Assembly (NCBI GenBank): GCA_916048055.1
Contig: CAJZHL010000020.1
Location: forward strand, 360,588 to 424,587
Length of the DNA stretch: 64,000 nucleotides
Source of the DNA: Pedinophyceae sp. YPF-701
Taxonomy: Eukaryota; Chlorophyta; Pedinophyceae
Direction: 5' to 3'
The notes under the pieces: generated by a model
The model's input: the letters and a program-made list of their open reading frames with translations, nothing else
What the model was told of the DNA's origin: nothing
The model's database searches: none
Made by a program: the position numbers and the translations under genes
Shown here: positions 33,200 through 44,922 of the stretch, piece by piece
Layout of the letters: every line of letters begins with the position of its first letter
Position numbering within the stretch: position 1 is the stretch's first letter

Positions 33200-34584
33200 A
33201 TGCAGCCCAAGCGACCGCGGGACGGCGCAGATGCGAGGGGCGACGACGCGTCGAAGAAGCCTCGCGCTCAGGGAGAAGCCCGGGCGCCCCCGGCGGCGCC
33301 GACGCAGGACCGCGTATTCCGAGGGCAGCTTGAGAGTCTGGGATGGTTGGCGGGGGGGAGCGCGGTCACGCGGGAGGCACAGGCCATCACGGGCGTCACT
33401 GACACCTCGATAGCGGACCTGCAAGCACAGGTGTATCGCTCGCTGGACGAACGCAGGCAAGCGGCCCTGTTCCGCGATGGCAGCGCCGCGCGAGTGCTCC
33501 TGGTGCCTAGCTCGCTTCTGCCGCGCCTGCGCCGCCGGTCCGTCCGAACTCTGCATCTTTCGCGCGGCACGCGCTCCGCAGAGACCGCAAGGAGCGGGGG
33601 ATCGACGCCGCGGAGGCCAGGGCGCGCGCGAGGGCCAAGAAGGACCCGCTCGCTGCCCAGAACCGCGGCGTGCAGGAGAGGGCAGGTGCGGGGGGCGCGG
33701 CGGGGCGCGGGGCGGCGCACGCCGCTCCGGGCGACGAGCCGCGCACATGGCGCTTGCGACCTCGCCAGGCTCACGCAATCATGCCTCTGGGCGTCCCATT
33801 GACCGGCAGCAATGATTGCTCCCGCTGTGTCGCAGAGAGGGACCGGCAGGCGCACGAGGCGGAGCGGCCGGACTCCGCGACGACGGAGGAGATCCTGCGG
33901 CGCAAGGCGCAGATGTACGACGCGATCGCCGCTGGCACCGCGGACCTCCCCGAGGACGCATGCAACGTCGATTTCGTGCGCAAGGGGTACCTGGAGGACG
34001 AGGACGGCGCAGGTGCGTGGACGGGGAGCTGCCGATGCGACGCACCGCTGCACGTTCCAGCGTGGCGCGCGGCTGCAAGGGCGGTGTGCGACGGCGCGAG
34101 TGTGGCCGTGTGTGCAGGTGCGGGTCCGGCGCCGGCGACGTGGGCGGCCGACGCGCCGCTGAGACCGGGCGCGGACGGGGGCGGAGAGACGTGGGCGGCG
34201 GGCGGTGGGGCCGCGCGGGGGGGCGAGAGGGTGGGGATGCGTGAGGAGATTCTGCGGCAAGCAAAGGAGACGGAGCTCGGTGCGAACCTGCCGTGGCACG
34301 TGCGCGGAACAGAGCGCATGGTCTCTGTCTGCGCGGGAACGTCGTGCACCTCGCGCGTGGTTCGATCCGGAGTGCGTGTCGTGTGCTGTTGTTGTGCAGC
34401 GCGGGCAAAGGTGCAAGCGCAAGGGTCGGGGCGCGGTGCCAGTGAGGGCGAGCGCAGGAAGCGGTTGCGAGAGGAGTACGTGCGGCGCAGGATGGCCAGG
34501 CTGAAACAGGGCAAGTCGGCGGGAGGTGCACCGCAGCCGCCACCGGCCGGCGAGACAGGCAGCGACCGGGCGCAGGACGCGTAG
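33200..34584 (+). CDS. CCDC174-like nuclear coiled-coil protein
   Basis: Exons 33200-33456, 33582-33685, 33836-34012, 34118-34279 and 34400-34584 give 885 nt (294 aa). The protein starts MQPKRPRDGADARGDDASKK, a nuclear-localisation-like region. It continues TSIADLQAQVYRSLDERRD, ERGIDAAEARARAKKDPLAA, QNRGVQERAERDRQAHEAE and EEILRRKAQMYDAIAAG. VDFVRKGYLEDED follows, and the C-terminus is a basic helix (RKRLREEYVRRRMARLKQGK). The ERAERD and ILRRKAQMYD...VDF blocks resemble coiled-coil domain protein 174, a protein linked to the exon-junction complex and mRNA metabolism. The first intron (33457-33581) has a GC donor within the near-consensus AG|GCAAGC; without it the frame breaks. The family assignment rests on short motifs. 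The 3' end is 164 bp from the end of the ENGase gene. Confidence 0.7.
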
Positions 34585-34748
34585 ATGCATTTGGGCACAT
34601 CGATCTGGACACATCGACACAGCCTCCAGGGGCTGCTGCGAGAGTGCTCCGCTGAACCCCGCCCGTTCGCGGCGGAACTGTTACAGACATCTTTGAACTG
34701 AAGCAACCAGGGTCTCTTCCATGCACCGCTGAAGAATTCGCTTCCCAC

Positions 34749-37700
34749 TCAGACCTTGAGGACGAAGTCCGGACGTTCGCTCATCGACAGCCGCTCGGGG
34801 GCCGCAGCGCCCGCCTTGCGTGCCAAGTCCACCGACCGGCGCCCCCCGCGCGCCTGCGTGGGGACCGCCGCCTTCTTCTTCGGCGATGCGGGCGGCGCCA
34901 CCGTGGACACGTCCACCAGGAGCCGCGGGCAGGCCTCGAGGTCGATGATGTGCCCCGACTCGAGCTCGGGCTGCACCACGAACACCACTGAGCGCGACCC
35001 GGGCAGCAGCTTGAGGCCCTCCACGACGAACCGGTCCGAGTGCGAGACGCCCAGGAACGTCACCTTCTCGCCGTTCGGGCCCTGCGAGCGCGGAAGAGCG
35101 CGGTGGGCGACGCGTGAGGTGCGGGGACGCGACATGCAAGCAAGGGGAGAGCGGACGGGGTTAGGGTGCGCGCGCGGGCGAGAAGCGGCGCACCTTGGGC
35201 GGGATGGCCAGGGGCGCGTGCTTTGCGTCCGCGGAGAGCGGGTGCACGCCGGCCGCCGACATCACGGACCGCCGCACGCCCTTGCGCGGACCAGGGCGGT
35301 CCTGCCCGGAGTCCGAGCGGCTGCGCTCCGGGCTCAGCACCAGTTCCTGCGGCGGCGCCTGCGACTCGTTCGCGTGCGCCGGCGCCTCCGCGCCCCCCGG
35401 CGGATGCCCCTCCTCGAGCATCTGCACCTGCACGTGGTCGTCGTCGCCCGGCGAGAGCCTCAGGTCGACGGACACGCGGCCCTCCGACGCAGACTCGGCC
35501 GCGATTTCCTCCATGGAGGCCCTGGTGATCTGACTGACGACCGACGCCTGCGTCACGATGTCCACCACGTTGCCCAGCGGCTGCGCTGACGATGATGGCA
35601 CCTGCACGGGCGGCGCCTCCGGCGGGGCCGTGTCCGCCTCCCACGGCGCGAGCTCGGGCGCCGCGGGAGGCTCCGGCACCAGCGGCGGCGGTTGCGGGGC
35701 GTTTTCGGCGTAGGCTCCCGGCGACGTCGCGCGCTGTCCTGCCTGCGGGGACTGTGCCGGCTCCCCGCCAAGCCGCGAAGCCTCCTTGTCGAACCAGCGG
35801 CGCCCCGGGTTCCGCGATGACGCGTCGTTCCCCGGCGTGCTGTGCCTGCTGCTCTCCGGCCGCATCGAGTACGCCTCGGCGTACCCGGCCGGTTTCTTCT
35901 TTTGCTTGCGCAGGGACGACGGGCTCCTCCGGGGCGCGGACAGCGACATCGGGCCGTGCACGGGCGTCGCACCCAGCCGCCGCTGACTGCCGTACCGCAG
36001 CACGCGCGACCCGGGCTGCCCGCCGCGCACGCAGAAGCTCAGCGCGTGCGCCGCCAGCGCCATCCGCTTGTCCTCGCGCGTGACCGCCGCGCCCTGGAAC
36101 GCGTACACGTAGCACCGCACCACGCGCGTGAAGTCGATGCGCGACGCGTCCTCGTCCCCGGCGCGCGGCTCCGAGTTGCCGTACGGCGACCCCAGCGGCC
36201 GCGACGTCGACGGGTTCGACATCTGCCGGAACGACTCCAGGACCGTGCCGGGGACGTCGGCGGCGACGTGCCAGCCGTCCTGCGGCAGCGACCAGCGCAG
36301 CACCGTGGACAGGTGCGGTTCGAGCTTCCGCGGCGCCGCCTGGGGGGCCTGCGCGGTCGACGACACCCCCAGGCGGTGGGGGGCCGGCGCCGGCGCGACG
36401 GACTCGCCACCGTCACCCGTGAAGCTGTCGCGGGACTGCTGTCGGGCATGCCGCGCGAGCGCGCGCGTCCGCGTGTGCAGGGCCGGCGGGCGGTCAACGG
36501 CGCTCCTGCCGGACAGCTCGGGCAGCTCGTGCGACGACGGGCCCTGCTCGACCTCCGCCGTCTTGACGCTGGTGCGTGGGCGGGGCGGCAGGAGCGCGGC
36601 CTGCGGGAACGCGAGGCCCGTCGGGGTGATCATCATGCCCGCCGTGCTCGTGTCGCGCCGCGCGGTGGCGTCGCCCGCCCCCCCCGCCTGCGACTCGCGC
36701 AGGGGCGTCGCGTCCCGCCCGGTCACGGACCGGCGCGTCGTGCCGCCCCCCGCCGCACCCGACGCGGACTCGCGGCGCCCGCTAACCGACGCGTGCGGCG
36801 GCGCCCGGCGGTGCGGTGAGCCGCGGCCCACGCCCGTGTCGCTGTCCCAGCCTGCGCCGCTCGCGGACGCGCGCACGTCGGGCCGCAGCGTGTTGAGGAA
36901 CAGCGAGTCGACCTCGTGCTTGACGGCCGGCCTCGCGGCGGGCGCGCTCTGCTCCTCCGAGGCCAGCAGCGCCTCGCGCTCCGCCTGGCGCTGCTTCTTC
37001 TTCGACGGCTTCTTCTCCCGCAGCACCACGGTCGTGTCCTGGCAGTCGACGCGCGGCACCGGCACCATCTGCTCGCCGCGCACCGCGCCGGCGAGCGGCC
37101 CCGGCATGGTCCCCGCGCCCATGACGGACGCCGGCAGCAGCCGCCCGGCCTCGAAGATGCTCACGCTGCCCAGGTACGCCGCGAAGGCCGAGTGGTCCTG
37201 CGCGGTGATGTCCACCGCGAACGGGTCCCGCGGCTCGCCCGGCTGCGGCAGCGTCACGCACGCCACGCCGATGCCGCGGATAGTGCACTGCGCCAGGCTC
37301 TTGCCGGGGGGCAGCTCCAGCGCCGCGCGGAGCGCCGCGGGCGAGATGCGGTAGGCGCGCGTGACCCAGGCGGCGAGCGGGAGGTTCTCCTCGGCCTTGC
37401 GCTTGGCGTCCTGCCCCGCGCTGTACGACGTGACCACGCGCCCCAGCGTGCTGCTCTGCATGCGCCGCAGGTCCTCGCCGAGCGTGCGCGCGACCGCGCG
37501 CGGGGCGCCGAGCTCCGAGGTGCCCGACGGCGAGAAGGCCGCGCGCGACCCGTCCCGCGCCACGCACTGCGCGTCCGGCAGCGAGTGCCAGTACAGGGTG
37601 TCGTTGGGCAGCGAGAAGGAGCGCTGCTTGCGGAGGCCCGACACGCCGCCGAGCTGCGAGTGGGCGTGCTCCGTCGCGCTGTTGGCCGGCGGCGAGGCCA

Positions 37701-40205
37701 GCGCGCCGCGCTGGTGCTCCCCGTGGTGGGTGTGGCGGTGGTGATGGTGGTGGTGGTGGTGGTGGAAGCTGTTTTGGCGGATGGCGAACGTGGGCTCGCG
37801 CTCCGTCGCGGGGGCCTCGGACTCGGACACGCCCGAGTCGACGTCGCCGCGACTCAACCGCGACCCGATCTCCGTCGGGGAGGAGATGTCGGTCCAGTCG
37901 GACGGGCACACGTCTGACTCGTACGGCGACTCGTACGCGGGGGGGGTCGCCGAGTCCCCGTTGGACAACCCCAGGCTGTGCGCGGCGATCGAGCCGCCGT
38001 CGTGCCACAGACCCTCGTCCGCCTCCGACAGCCGCTCCAGCCCGTCCAGCGTGCCGCCCGTGCGGCGTCCCCTGCGCGAGACAAAAGCACACAACGCGTG
38101 AGACCGTGCGCAGCGCGCGAGCGCGGCGGCGTGCGCGCGTCACGGGGCAGCGGCGTGCGTGCGCTCACCCCTGCGGCGCCAGCGCGTCCGCGTCCGCGTC
38201 CGAGTGCCCGCGCAGCACCACCAGCTTGAGGCCGCGCGGCAGCCACGGCGCGTGCGACTGCCCCGGGCGCCGCCGCGCGTCCTCCGCCGCGGCGGCGTCC
38301 CCGTACTCGCTCTCCTCGCCCCCGACCGACACCCACAGGAGCAGCCACACGTCGCGCGTCTCCGTCAGCAGCGCCGTGTAGCTCGCCACCAGCCCCGAGA
38401 GCTCCTGCTTGTCCCCGCCCGGGCTCAGCAGCTGCCGGGGCGTCGGCGACGAGGAGCCCGTGTCCCACGGCGCGCGCCGGGAGCCCTCCACGCCGCGCAG
38501 CGGGATCGCGGTGGGGAACAGCGGCAGCTCCGCGCGCGCGGTGGGGGGCAGGCGGCCCGTGATCTGGAGCGCGGACGATCCCTGGTACGCGACGCTGTGC
38601 GAGATGCGCGCCTGGAGCGCGTGCGTGACCGCGCGGTCGCGCATGCCGCGGCGCTGCATCGCCGCGGTGCTCGCCCCGCACACGGGCTGCACGCTCTGCA
38701 GCGAGAGGTTCCACCACGGGCGGCCCGACACCTTCGCGCCCATGCACCACAGCCCGCGCCCGCTCCCGGAGCAGAACGACGAGTGGAAGGGCAGCCGCGT
38801 GCTCACGGGCCGGTGCGACCCGGGCCCCAGCACCGCCAGGAGCGCCTTGCGGATGCCGCGCCACATGCGCGCGTCGCGCTCCTGCCACCCGCGCGCCCCC
38901 GCCGCCGCGGCCTCGCCCTCGCACGACTCGTAGCTCCACCCGGGCGCGAAGATCGCGCACGACAGGCCCATCGACATGGCCGCCGCCACCGCGCGCCCCG
39001 TCTCCAGCCCCCCGTGGTAGTGCGTGTTGCGCCCAAACACGTCCACGCCCATGTACACCGAGGAGCGCCGCGCGGGCGTCCCCAGGCGGTCCGAGAGCGC
39101 CGGAAGGTCGCCCGGCGCCCAGCTGTAGTTCACGAAGATGCCGTCCGCGGCCTCCCAGAAGCCCGCGTTGCGCCCGTTGACGGTGTTCTGCCAGTCCAGG
39201 CGCCCGTCCGCGGTCACCGCGTCGTACCACAGGACCTGCGAGTGCGGCGTGACGGCGCGCATGCGCGCGCGGAGCCGCGAGAGGAAGTGCACCACGTTGC
39301 GGAGGAGCGTGGGCGGGATGTCGTTCTCCAGGTTGATCAGCCAACCCTCGAAGCCCATGTGCTCGGCCAGGGCCGTGAGCTGGCTCGCGACCATCTCCGC
39401 GGACGCCTTGGACTCGAAGACCTGCGCGACGGGGGCCGCGTCGACGGCGCGCGTGTGAGGCAGCGCGACGGGACGCTGGGTGTGTTGGGTGAGGAGGGGC
39501 GGCGGGGTCGCACCTTGTTGCAGATCGCGGCGCCCTCGTCCCACTCGGTGATGAACGTCCCCAGCACGCGCGCCCCGTTGCGGTGCGCGGCGTTCGTCCA
39601 GTGCGGCGGCGGCACCGTCACCAGCGCGTGCGAGAAGTACACAAACGCGTCCACCAGGCCCCAGTTCGCCACCTTGTAGAACCGACTGTCGCGGCTGCCC
39701 TGCGTGGGCGCGTCCTGGTCCAGGTACCCGCCCTTCATGTCGTGGCACACCAGCAGCCGCGGGCCGTCCCCGCCCCGCATGCGCGCCACCGACGCACGGT
39801 CGCGCGGGAGCGGCGTCGTGGCCCGCCGCGCCTCGTCCTCCGGCCCCGGCCGCCACGCGAGGAGGTCCTCCAGGGTCGTGATCGGCTGGGCGCGCGGCGG
39901 CGCGGGCACCACGGCCTTGCTCGTCGCGTCGTCCTCCGCGTCGCTGTCGCCGTCCGTGCCCGCGCCGTCCCGCGGCGGTGGCTCCTCGGTTCGCACCAGG
40001 TCCTTGTCCGCGACAATGTGCGTCTCCGACGCGCCTGCGGGTCGCGGAGAGATGCGGCAGGTGAGGGCGGTGCGCGTGTGTGAGGGTTGGGCAGTGTGGG
40101 TGTGCGTCCGGGGGCGGTGCGCGTGCCTGAGTGCAGCATGTAGATGCTCCGCGGCTGCGTGCAGCCCGGAAGCGTCGCGGGGACGCCCGGCGGCTCCTCC
40201 CGCAT
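34749..40205 (-). CDS. ENGASE: Cytosolic endo-beta-N-acetylglucosaminidase (GH85) with very long disordered insertion
   Basis: It cleaves the chitobiose core of free N-glycans in the cytosol. Exons 40205-40127, 40034-39514, 39421-38169, 38071-35194 and 35081-34749 sum to 5064 nt (1687 aa, versus roughly 650-750 in plants and animals). The catalytic barrel shows LLVCHDMKGGYLDQD, FVYFSHALVTVPPPHWTNAA, VLGTFITEWDEG and GWLINLENDI with the Asn-x-Glu pair near 230-232. WYDAVTADGRLDWQN, DGIFVNYSW, VYMGVDVFGRN and IFAPGWSYE follow. The accessory domains follow (PFHSSFCSGSGRG, PWWNLSLQSVQP), and the family C-terminus is in the last exon (FLGVSHSDRFVVEGL, VVFVVQPE). Between them the 2878-nt exon adds about 700 residues of Ser/Pro/Arg-rich sequence, including a run of nine His. 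The first intron has a GC donor. The start could lie further upstream in another exon. Confidence 0.88.
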
Positions 40206-41849
40206 GTCGCTCTCGAGGTAGTCCACGCGCGAGTGCCAGTCGATGGCCTGCGCCGCACAGCAACAACGGGACTGGTCAGGAAGGGACGGGTCCCGACGAG
40301 TTCAGGGCACATCGGCGCAGTCTGAACGTCACCACGTCATCAGAGAGCGTCGTCGCGACGCAGGCCATCAAAGGGGGCGGACCCAACGGGCAGCGTCGGC
40401 CGCAAGGCACGGACACAGTCTCGCGGGTGCCGAGCTTCCGCCCGGCAAGAGGAAGCGCTGTCACTGTGCCCGGAGGCAGCTCTTACGGCGTCGTGCGCGC
40501 AGGGGGCGCCTTGTTGTGTGCTCGCGCGGGCGGGGGGCAGCAGGGGAGCGCGCCAGGGAGCTGCGAGAGCTCCCCGGGCCGCACGCGCACCCCGCACGGG
40601 TGCCCAGAGCCGCATCGAACGCTCCGGTGCAACCAGCACGACGAGACATGCGCAAGAAACGCGCTCTCCGGCCGGGAAACGCTGCGGATGGGCGGATCCG
40701 GCCCTTGTGATGCAGTAGGTCACCTTGCGGGGACGCACACCTGCGGGAACTCGTCCTCAGCGTCCGCCACCTGGCTCTCTCCGCGACTCAGAGACGGCGT
40801 CGCTCCGCTCAGCTGGCGGCGGTCCAGGCCCGGGACCGCGCTGCTGCCCCTGCGACCATCCTTGTGCTCTGCATCGCGCTTCTCCTTCCGCTTCCCGCGG
40901 CCGAACAGCGCCCTGCCGAGACCGTACACGACGGGCCCCGCGAAACCCGCCGCTGCGAGCTGGAGCGGGAGCATGCTGGCCGGTGGTGATCCGCGGGCGG
41001 CCCTCGCCACCTCCTACACCACTTGGGGGGCGGACCGCGTCACGCGCGCCGCATCGGGGGGCTCGTGGGCGGGGAGGCACTGGAGGAGACGCGCGTCGTG
41101 CGTTGGCACAGGAATCAACGGGATCTGCGGCGCCGGGTCCGTGGAACCAGCGCTGGAATTTGCCCGAGACAAGTCTGCGGCTCCTGGAGCTCGATATGAG
41201 CGCTGGGCGCCTCGACGGTCCGAGTTCGTGCAACGATGTTGCTCGTACATGCCCGGGCGGGGCCCGATGGCGGCACCAGTGGTGGCTGGACCGCGTGCGA
41301 CTCGAGAGAGAGGTCTCGCTTGCTCAGGGCCCTCGAGTTGTCCCGCGCGAACGCCTGGGTGCTGTTGAGTCCGCGAGCGCGCACGGCCCGCGCAGTCCTG
41401 GACGCCTGCTCGCGTCTCGCCGTGCGGTTGCGGTCTTCGGCTGGCTCTGCACGTGTTCAGGAAGAGGTGCGCATGCTCCCGAAGTGCCGCTGGCATCCGG
41501 AGACGTTGTTACGGCAAAAACAGCCGACTGACGAAGATGCATGATCACAGCATGCTCGGCACCGCGTTGACCGAACCGACGCACTCCGGCGGCCCCCCGA
41601 CCACCCTGCAGGGCAACCACCAGGACCACCGCGAGCACGACGAAGCGAGGGGCGATCCTCGCGGCACGGGGACCCGCTACACAGAGCAAGGGTTCGCTCT
41701 TGGCGTCGCTCGGTCACTCTCCCGGGTCACCGTCCGGCTGCGGTGCCAAGCAAGTACCACGGCGCGCGAGCCTCTGTCTGGGCGCAGCCCGCGCGTCCTG
41801 AGGCAGGCTTCCTCGCATTCACCGTGCGGATACGCGACACGCACTCAGG
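40206..41849. other. Intergenic upstream of ENGASE and of LRR paralog A
   Basis: This region of about 1.6 kb lies between divergent genes. It must contain the ENGase promoter, possibly a short first exon of ENGase, and the upstream region of the first LRR gene. Apart from the short membrane-protein-like frame at 40720-40974, nothing was recognised. Confidence 0.4.
40720..40974 (-). CDS. Possible small single-pass membrane protein
   Basis: The frame begins at ATG 40974 and encodes 84 residues. It starts with one hydrophobic helix (LPLQLAAAGFAGPVVYGLG) and continues with a very basic stretch (RGKRKEKRDAEHKDGRR) and a short acidic end. This composition suits a tail- or signal-anchored small membrane protein, but there is no homology I recognise. 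A CAG-GTGTGC junction near the stop could be a splice donor, in which case the protein would continue. It could equally be a chance frame in GC-rich DNA. Confidence 0.25.
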   Translation of the reverse strand: MLPLQLAAAGFAGPVVYGLGRALFGRGKRKEKRDAEHKDGRRGSSAVPGLDRRQLSGATPSLSRGESQVADAEDEFPQVCVPAR

Positions 41850-43913
41850 ATGGTGCGAGCCCTTACTTTCAGACGCACCCTGCGCGCACGTAGGCGGCGC
41901 AATCAGTCACGCGCCTGTTCTATGGGACGTCTGTTGTTGTTTGCGACTCGATGTATTTCCAAATAGCAGCGATGCCCGCTTCTTCTGCACGGTATTCACG
42001 ACGGCTGACGCCCCCGGCACCCTTGATGCGTGCAGAGGCCACACGCAAAGAGCGAGCTGTTCGACCGCGTGGTGCCGCACGTGCTGGACAGGCTGCCGGA
42101 CGAAGACAAGGCGAGCCTGGCCGCCACGCGATGGAGCACGCTGGAGGCGGTGCTGCGCGGGTGCAGGGCGGTGCTTAGGGTCCACCCAAACGACCCGGTG
42201 CTGCAAGTGCTGGCGCGGCAGATTGAGGACGGGCCGTGCATGGGTGACGTCGAGTTGCGCGGGGTGCGGGTGCCGGGCACGGGCGCTCGGGCGCTGCTTG
42301 AGGCGACACAGAGGCTGTCACAGGGTGTGCCGCGATCGCGCGACGACACGGACACGCACAACTGCAAGTGGATCGACCTGGTGTGGGCGCTGGCGAGCAA
42401 GGTCAAGGACTGCGAGGCCCGCGTCAGAGGGCTGTGCATCCCATTCTCGAGCGATCGCAGCCGCACCACGGAGGCGCTTGCGGTCCAGCAGCTCCTGAAG
42501 ATGCCTGCAGTGAGGGAGCACCTGCGCTACCTGGACGCGACGTTCTGGAGCAGCGAAGGATGCAGTGAGCTCATGCTGGACGCCATAGGTGGCCTGGCGG
42601 CGCTACAGCACGTGTGCGTCCACGAGGCTCCGCGGGGCTGGACGTGCCTAATGGGCCAGTATCGCTGCCTGACGACGCTGGAGCTGGGCCAGACGTATCT
42701 GGACGCACAGCAGAAGCGCGCGCTTCTGGACGGTCTGGAGCAGGCCAGGCATTTGCGGCGCTTGCGGTTGGTCAATTGCGATGTTGCCGAAGATGAACCG
42801 GTGCGCGCTCCGCCGGCGAGCCTCGAGGTGCTCGAGATGGTCGACAGCGCGTCTCCGTACGACTTGCGGGAGGCCACGAACCTGCACGCGCTGGAGCTGT
42901 GGAGCGACGACGACGTCTACGACGACGACGATGACGACGATGATCTTGGTGTCGTGGAGGGGGAGTGGGAGAACGTTGCGGCGCTGATGTTGCGCAGCAA
43001 CAAGCTGCAGCGGGTGACATTGAAGGGGAATTTCAAGGCGGGTGACGTGTGCGCGGTGTTCCGGGCGATGGAGCGGAGCACGGTGGAGGTGTTTTCATGC
43101 AACTGGTCCCTTACATCCTTGAACGTCGGTCCAGGAACCCAGGCAAGTTTGACGGAGGCGCTGATGTCGGGGCTTCAAAACAACACGACGCTGCGGGAGC
43201 TTGTTTTGACGCAAGAGAGGGAAGACTACTGCAATATCTTCCTGGACGTGCCGAAGCTATCGGCGGCGTTGGAAGGCAACGCGACGCTGCGGCGGCTGAG
43301 CCTGTACAGCGACGAGATCGCGGATGGCGACGTGGAGGCGATCGGCAACGTCCTCGGAGACATGCAGTCGCTGGAGGAGCTGGACCTGGCTTCAGGCAAA
43401 ACGATTGCTGCGGCTGGATTTCGGCTCGCGGAGGGCAGCCACCTGCGAGTATTGCGGCTTCGAAGGGTGTCTCGGCTCGACGATGGAAGCATGAAACACC
43501 TCATGAGCGGCATCGGCCGGCGCTTCCGTGAAAAGTCGACACAGCTGCACACGCTGGAGATCTCGGGCAGCGCCATCACCGACGAGGGCGCAAAACACGT
43601 CGCGGCTGCACTGAAGAACGACAGATGCACGCTACGTACGCTGGTTCTCACGAAAAGCTGCATCGGCGACGAGGGCGCAGCGGCCATCGCGGACGCGCTG
43701 CGACACAACCGCTTCCTGGTGTCACTCAACCTGTCGGGCAACAGGCTGACGGACCGTGGGCGGGAGAGCCTGGCGGCGGCGCTGGTGGACAACACCACGC
43801 TGCGGCACCTTGACGTGTCGACACGCGGCGGATCGGCGCTGGCGCAGCAGCTCCTGCACGCGCAGCGGTACGCGATGGGGCAGCGACAGGTGAACTTGTG
43901 CGGCTCACCGTGA
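41850..43913 (+). CDS. F-box-like / leucine-rich-repeat (RNI-like) protein, paralog A
   Basis: The ATG at 41850-41852 seems to be the only coding triplet of exon 1. A 183-bp GT-AG intron follows, and exon 2 (42036-43913) encodes the rest (626 aa in total). Residues about 7-40 (ELFDRVVPHVLDRLPDEDKA then SLAATRWSTLEAVL) resemble a divergent F-box. From about residue 140 on, LRRs of the ribonuclease-inhibitor type repeat, clearest at the C-terminus: TLEISGSAITDEGAKHVAAA, LRTLVLTKSCIGDEGAAAIA and LVSLNLSGNRLTDRGRESLA. An acidic run of eight Asp sits in the middle, near residue 290. If the F-box is real the protein would be a substrate receptor of an SCF ubiquitin ligase, but this is inference. 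It is the most diverged of the four paralogs. Confidence 0.83.
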
Positions 43914-44922
43914 CCGTCCGCAGCGGCAGCAGTGGAGCAAGCGGGAGCTGGCACGCTGACGGCAGCGACGGACCTGCGTCAGAGCGACAACGGACGCGTG
44001 TGAGTGCCGTGTGTTTTTCTTGGCGGTCTCGCGCGTGCTGACACGGGCGTGGCTCCCAGAGACGCAGCTGCCTCGCGCACCGATGCCGAGGAACCCGGAG
44101 CGCGCGGTCAACCAGGGTCGCAGAGCGTCGCGACCTAGGCCCGACCACGTTTTGCTTGCGTCGAGAGGAGTCGACAGGGGGGCCGCGTGGCGCTTGGTAC
44201 CGCGCAGAACGCGCGCACGGTGCGCGCTACGATCGGCGCGGCCCCGCGCCCCGCACGCGTCCCTGCTGGCGGGAGCACGGGGCCATTTTTGTCGGTTGGT
44301 TCGCCCCTGCAACAGCACCGCAGCCGAGGGCCGCCGACACGCCCGTGTCGCCTCCGCGCGCTCCAGCCTGACGGGACTCTCCGTCCTGCCGGCGCTCATG
44401 CAGCGCTGCTGCGCCCGCCGTGCGCGCCCGCCCTGGTCGTGTCGCCTGTGTCGGACATTCCCTCCGTGACCCCCTCTGGTGCCTCCCGCGCTCGTGTCGC
44501 GCGTCTTTGGGCGCGCGACGGGAGTGGCACATCTCACCGTGTGTAGACGGTCGTCGGTGCTCCGGATCGCAGGCGTTGAGGGTTCAAGACAAAGCGTCAT
44601 CGTCGAGGTGCGCCACTGGGAGGCTGAGGCAGCATTTTGCGAGAATGACGCGGCTCTGACGCGCGACAAAGGCGCGTGGGCGGATGATTGACGCATATCA
44701 GCGCTCGCGGGGCGTCGCGAAAGCGCCCTCACGCACCGTACCAGCCTCATGCGATGCTTGCAGGGCGAAGAATTGCTTCGGTGCGCCGCTGGCGCCCGCG
44801 AAGAGCGCGTGACGCTATCAGAACGCAGCGGACTGCGCTCGGATTGTGTGAGCGATCTCAGGGCGAAGGCGTGATCAGCGCCCGTGCACCGCGCGGCCCT
44901 GGCGCGAGCCGAGCTGGACAGC
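43914..44922. other. Intergenic, between LRR paralog A and the tandem array
   Basis: This segment of about 1 kb holds only short overlapping frames without motifs on either strand. I see no RNA gene or mobile-element remnant. Confidence 0.4.

Noticed and set aside
34749-38094. Separate gene downstream of ENGase
   Set aside because: The family C-terminal block of ENGase lies in the last exon (35081-34749). All junctions keep phase, so a single long gene explains the data better, although a two-gene model cannot be fully excluded without cDNA.
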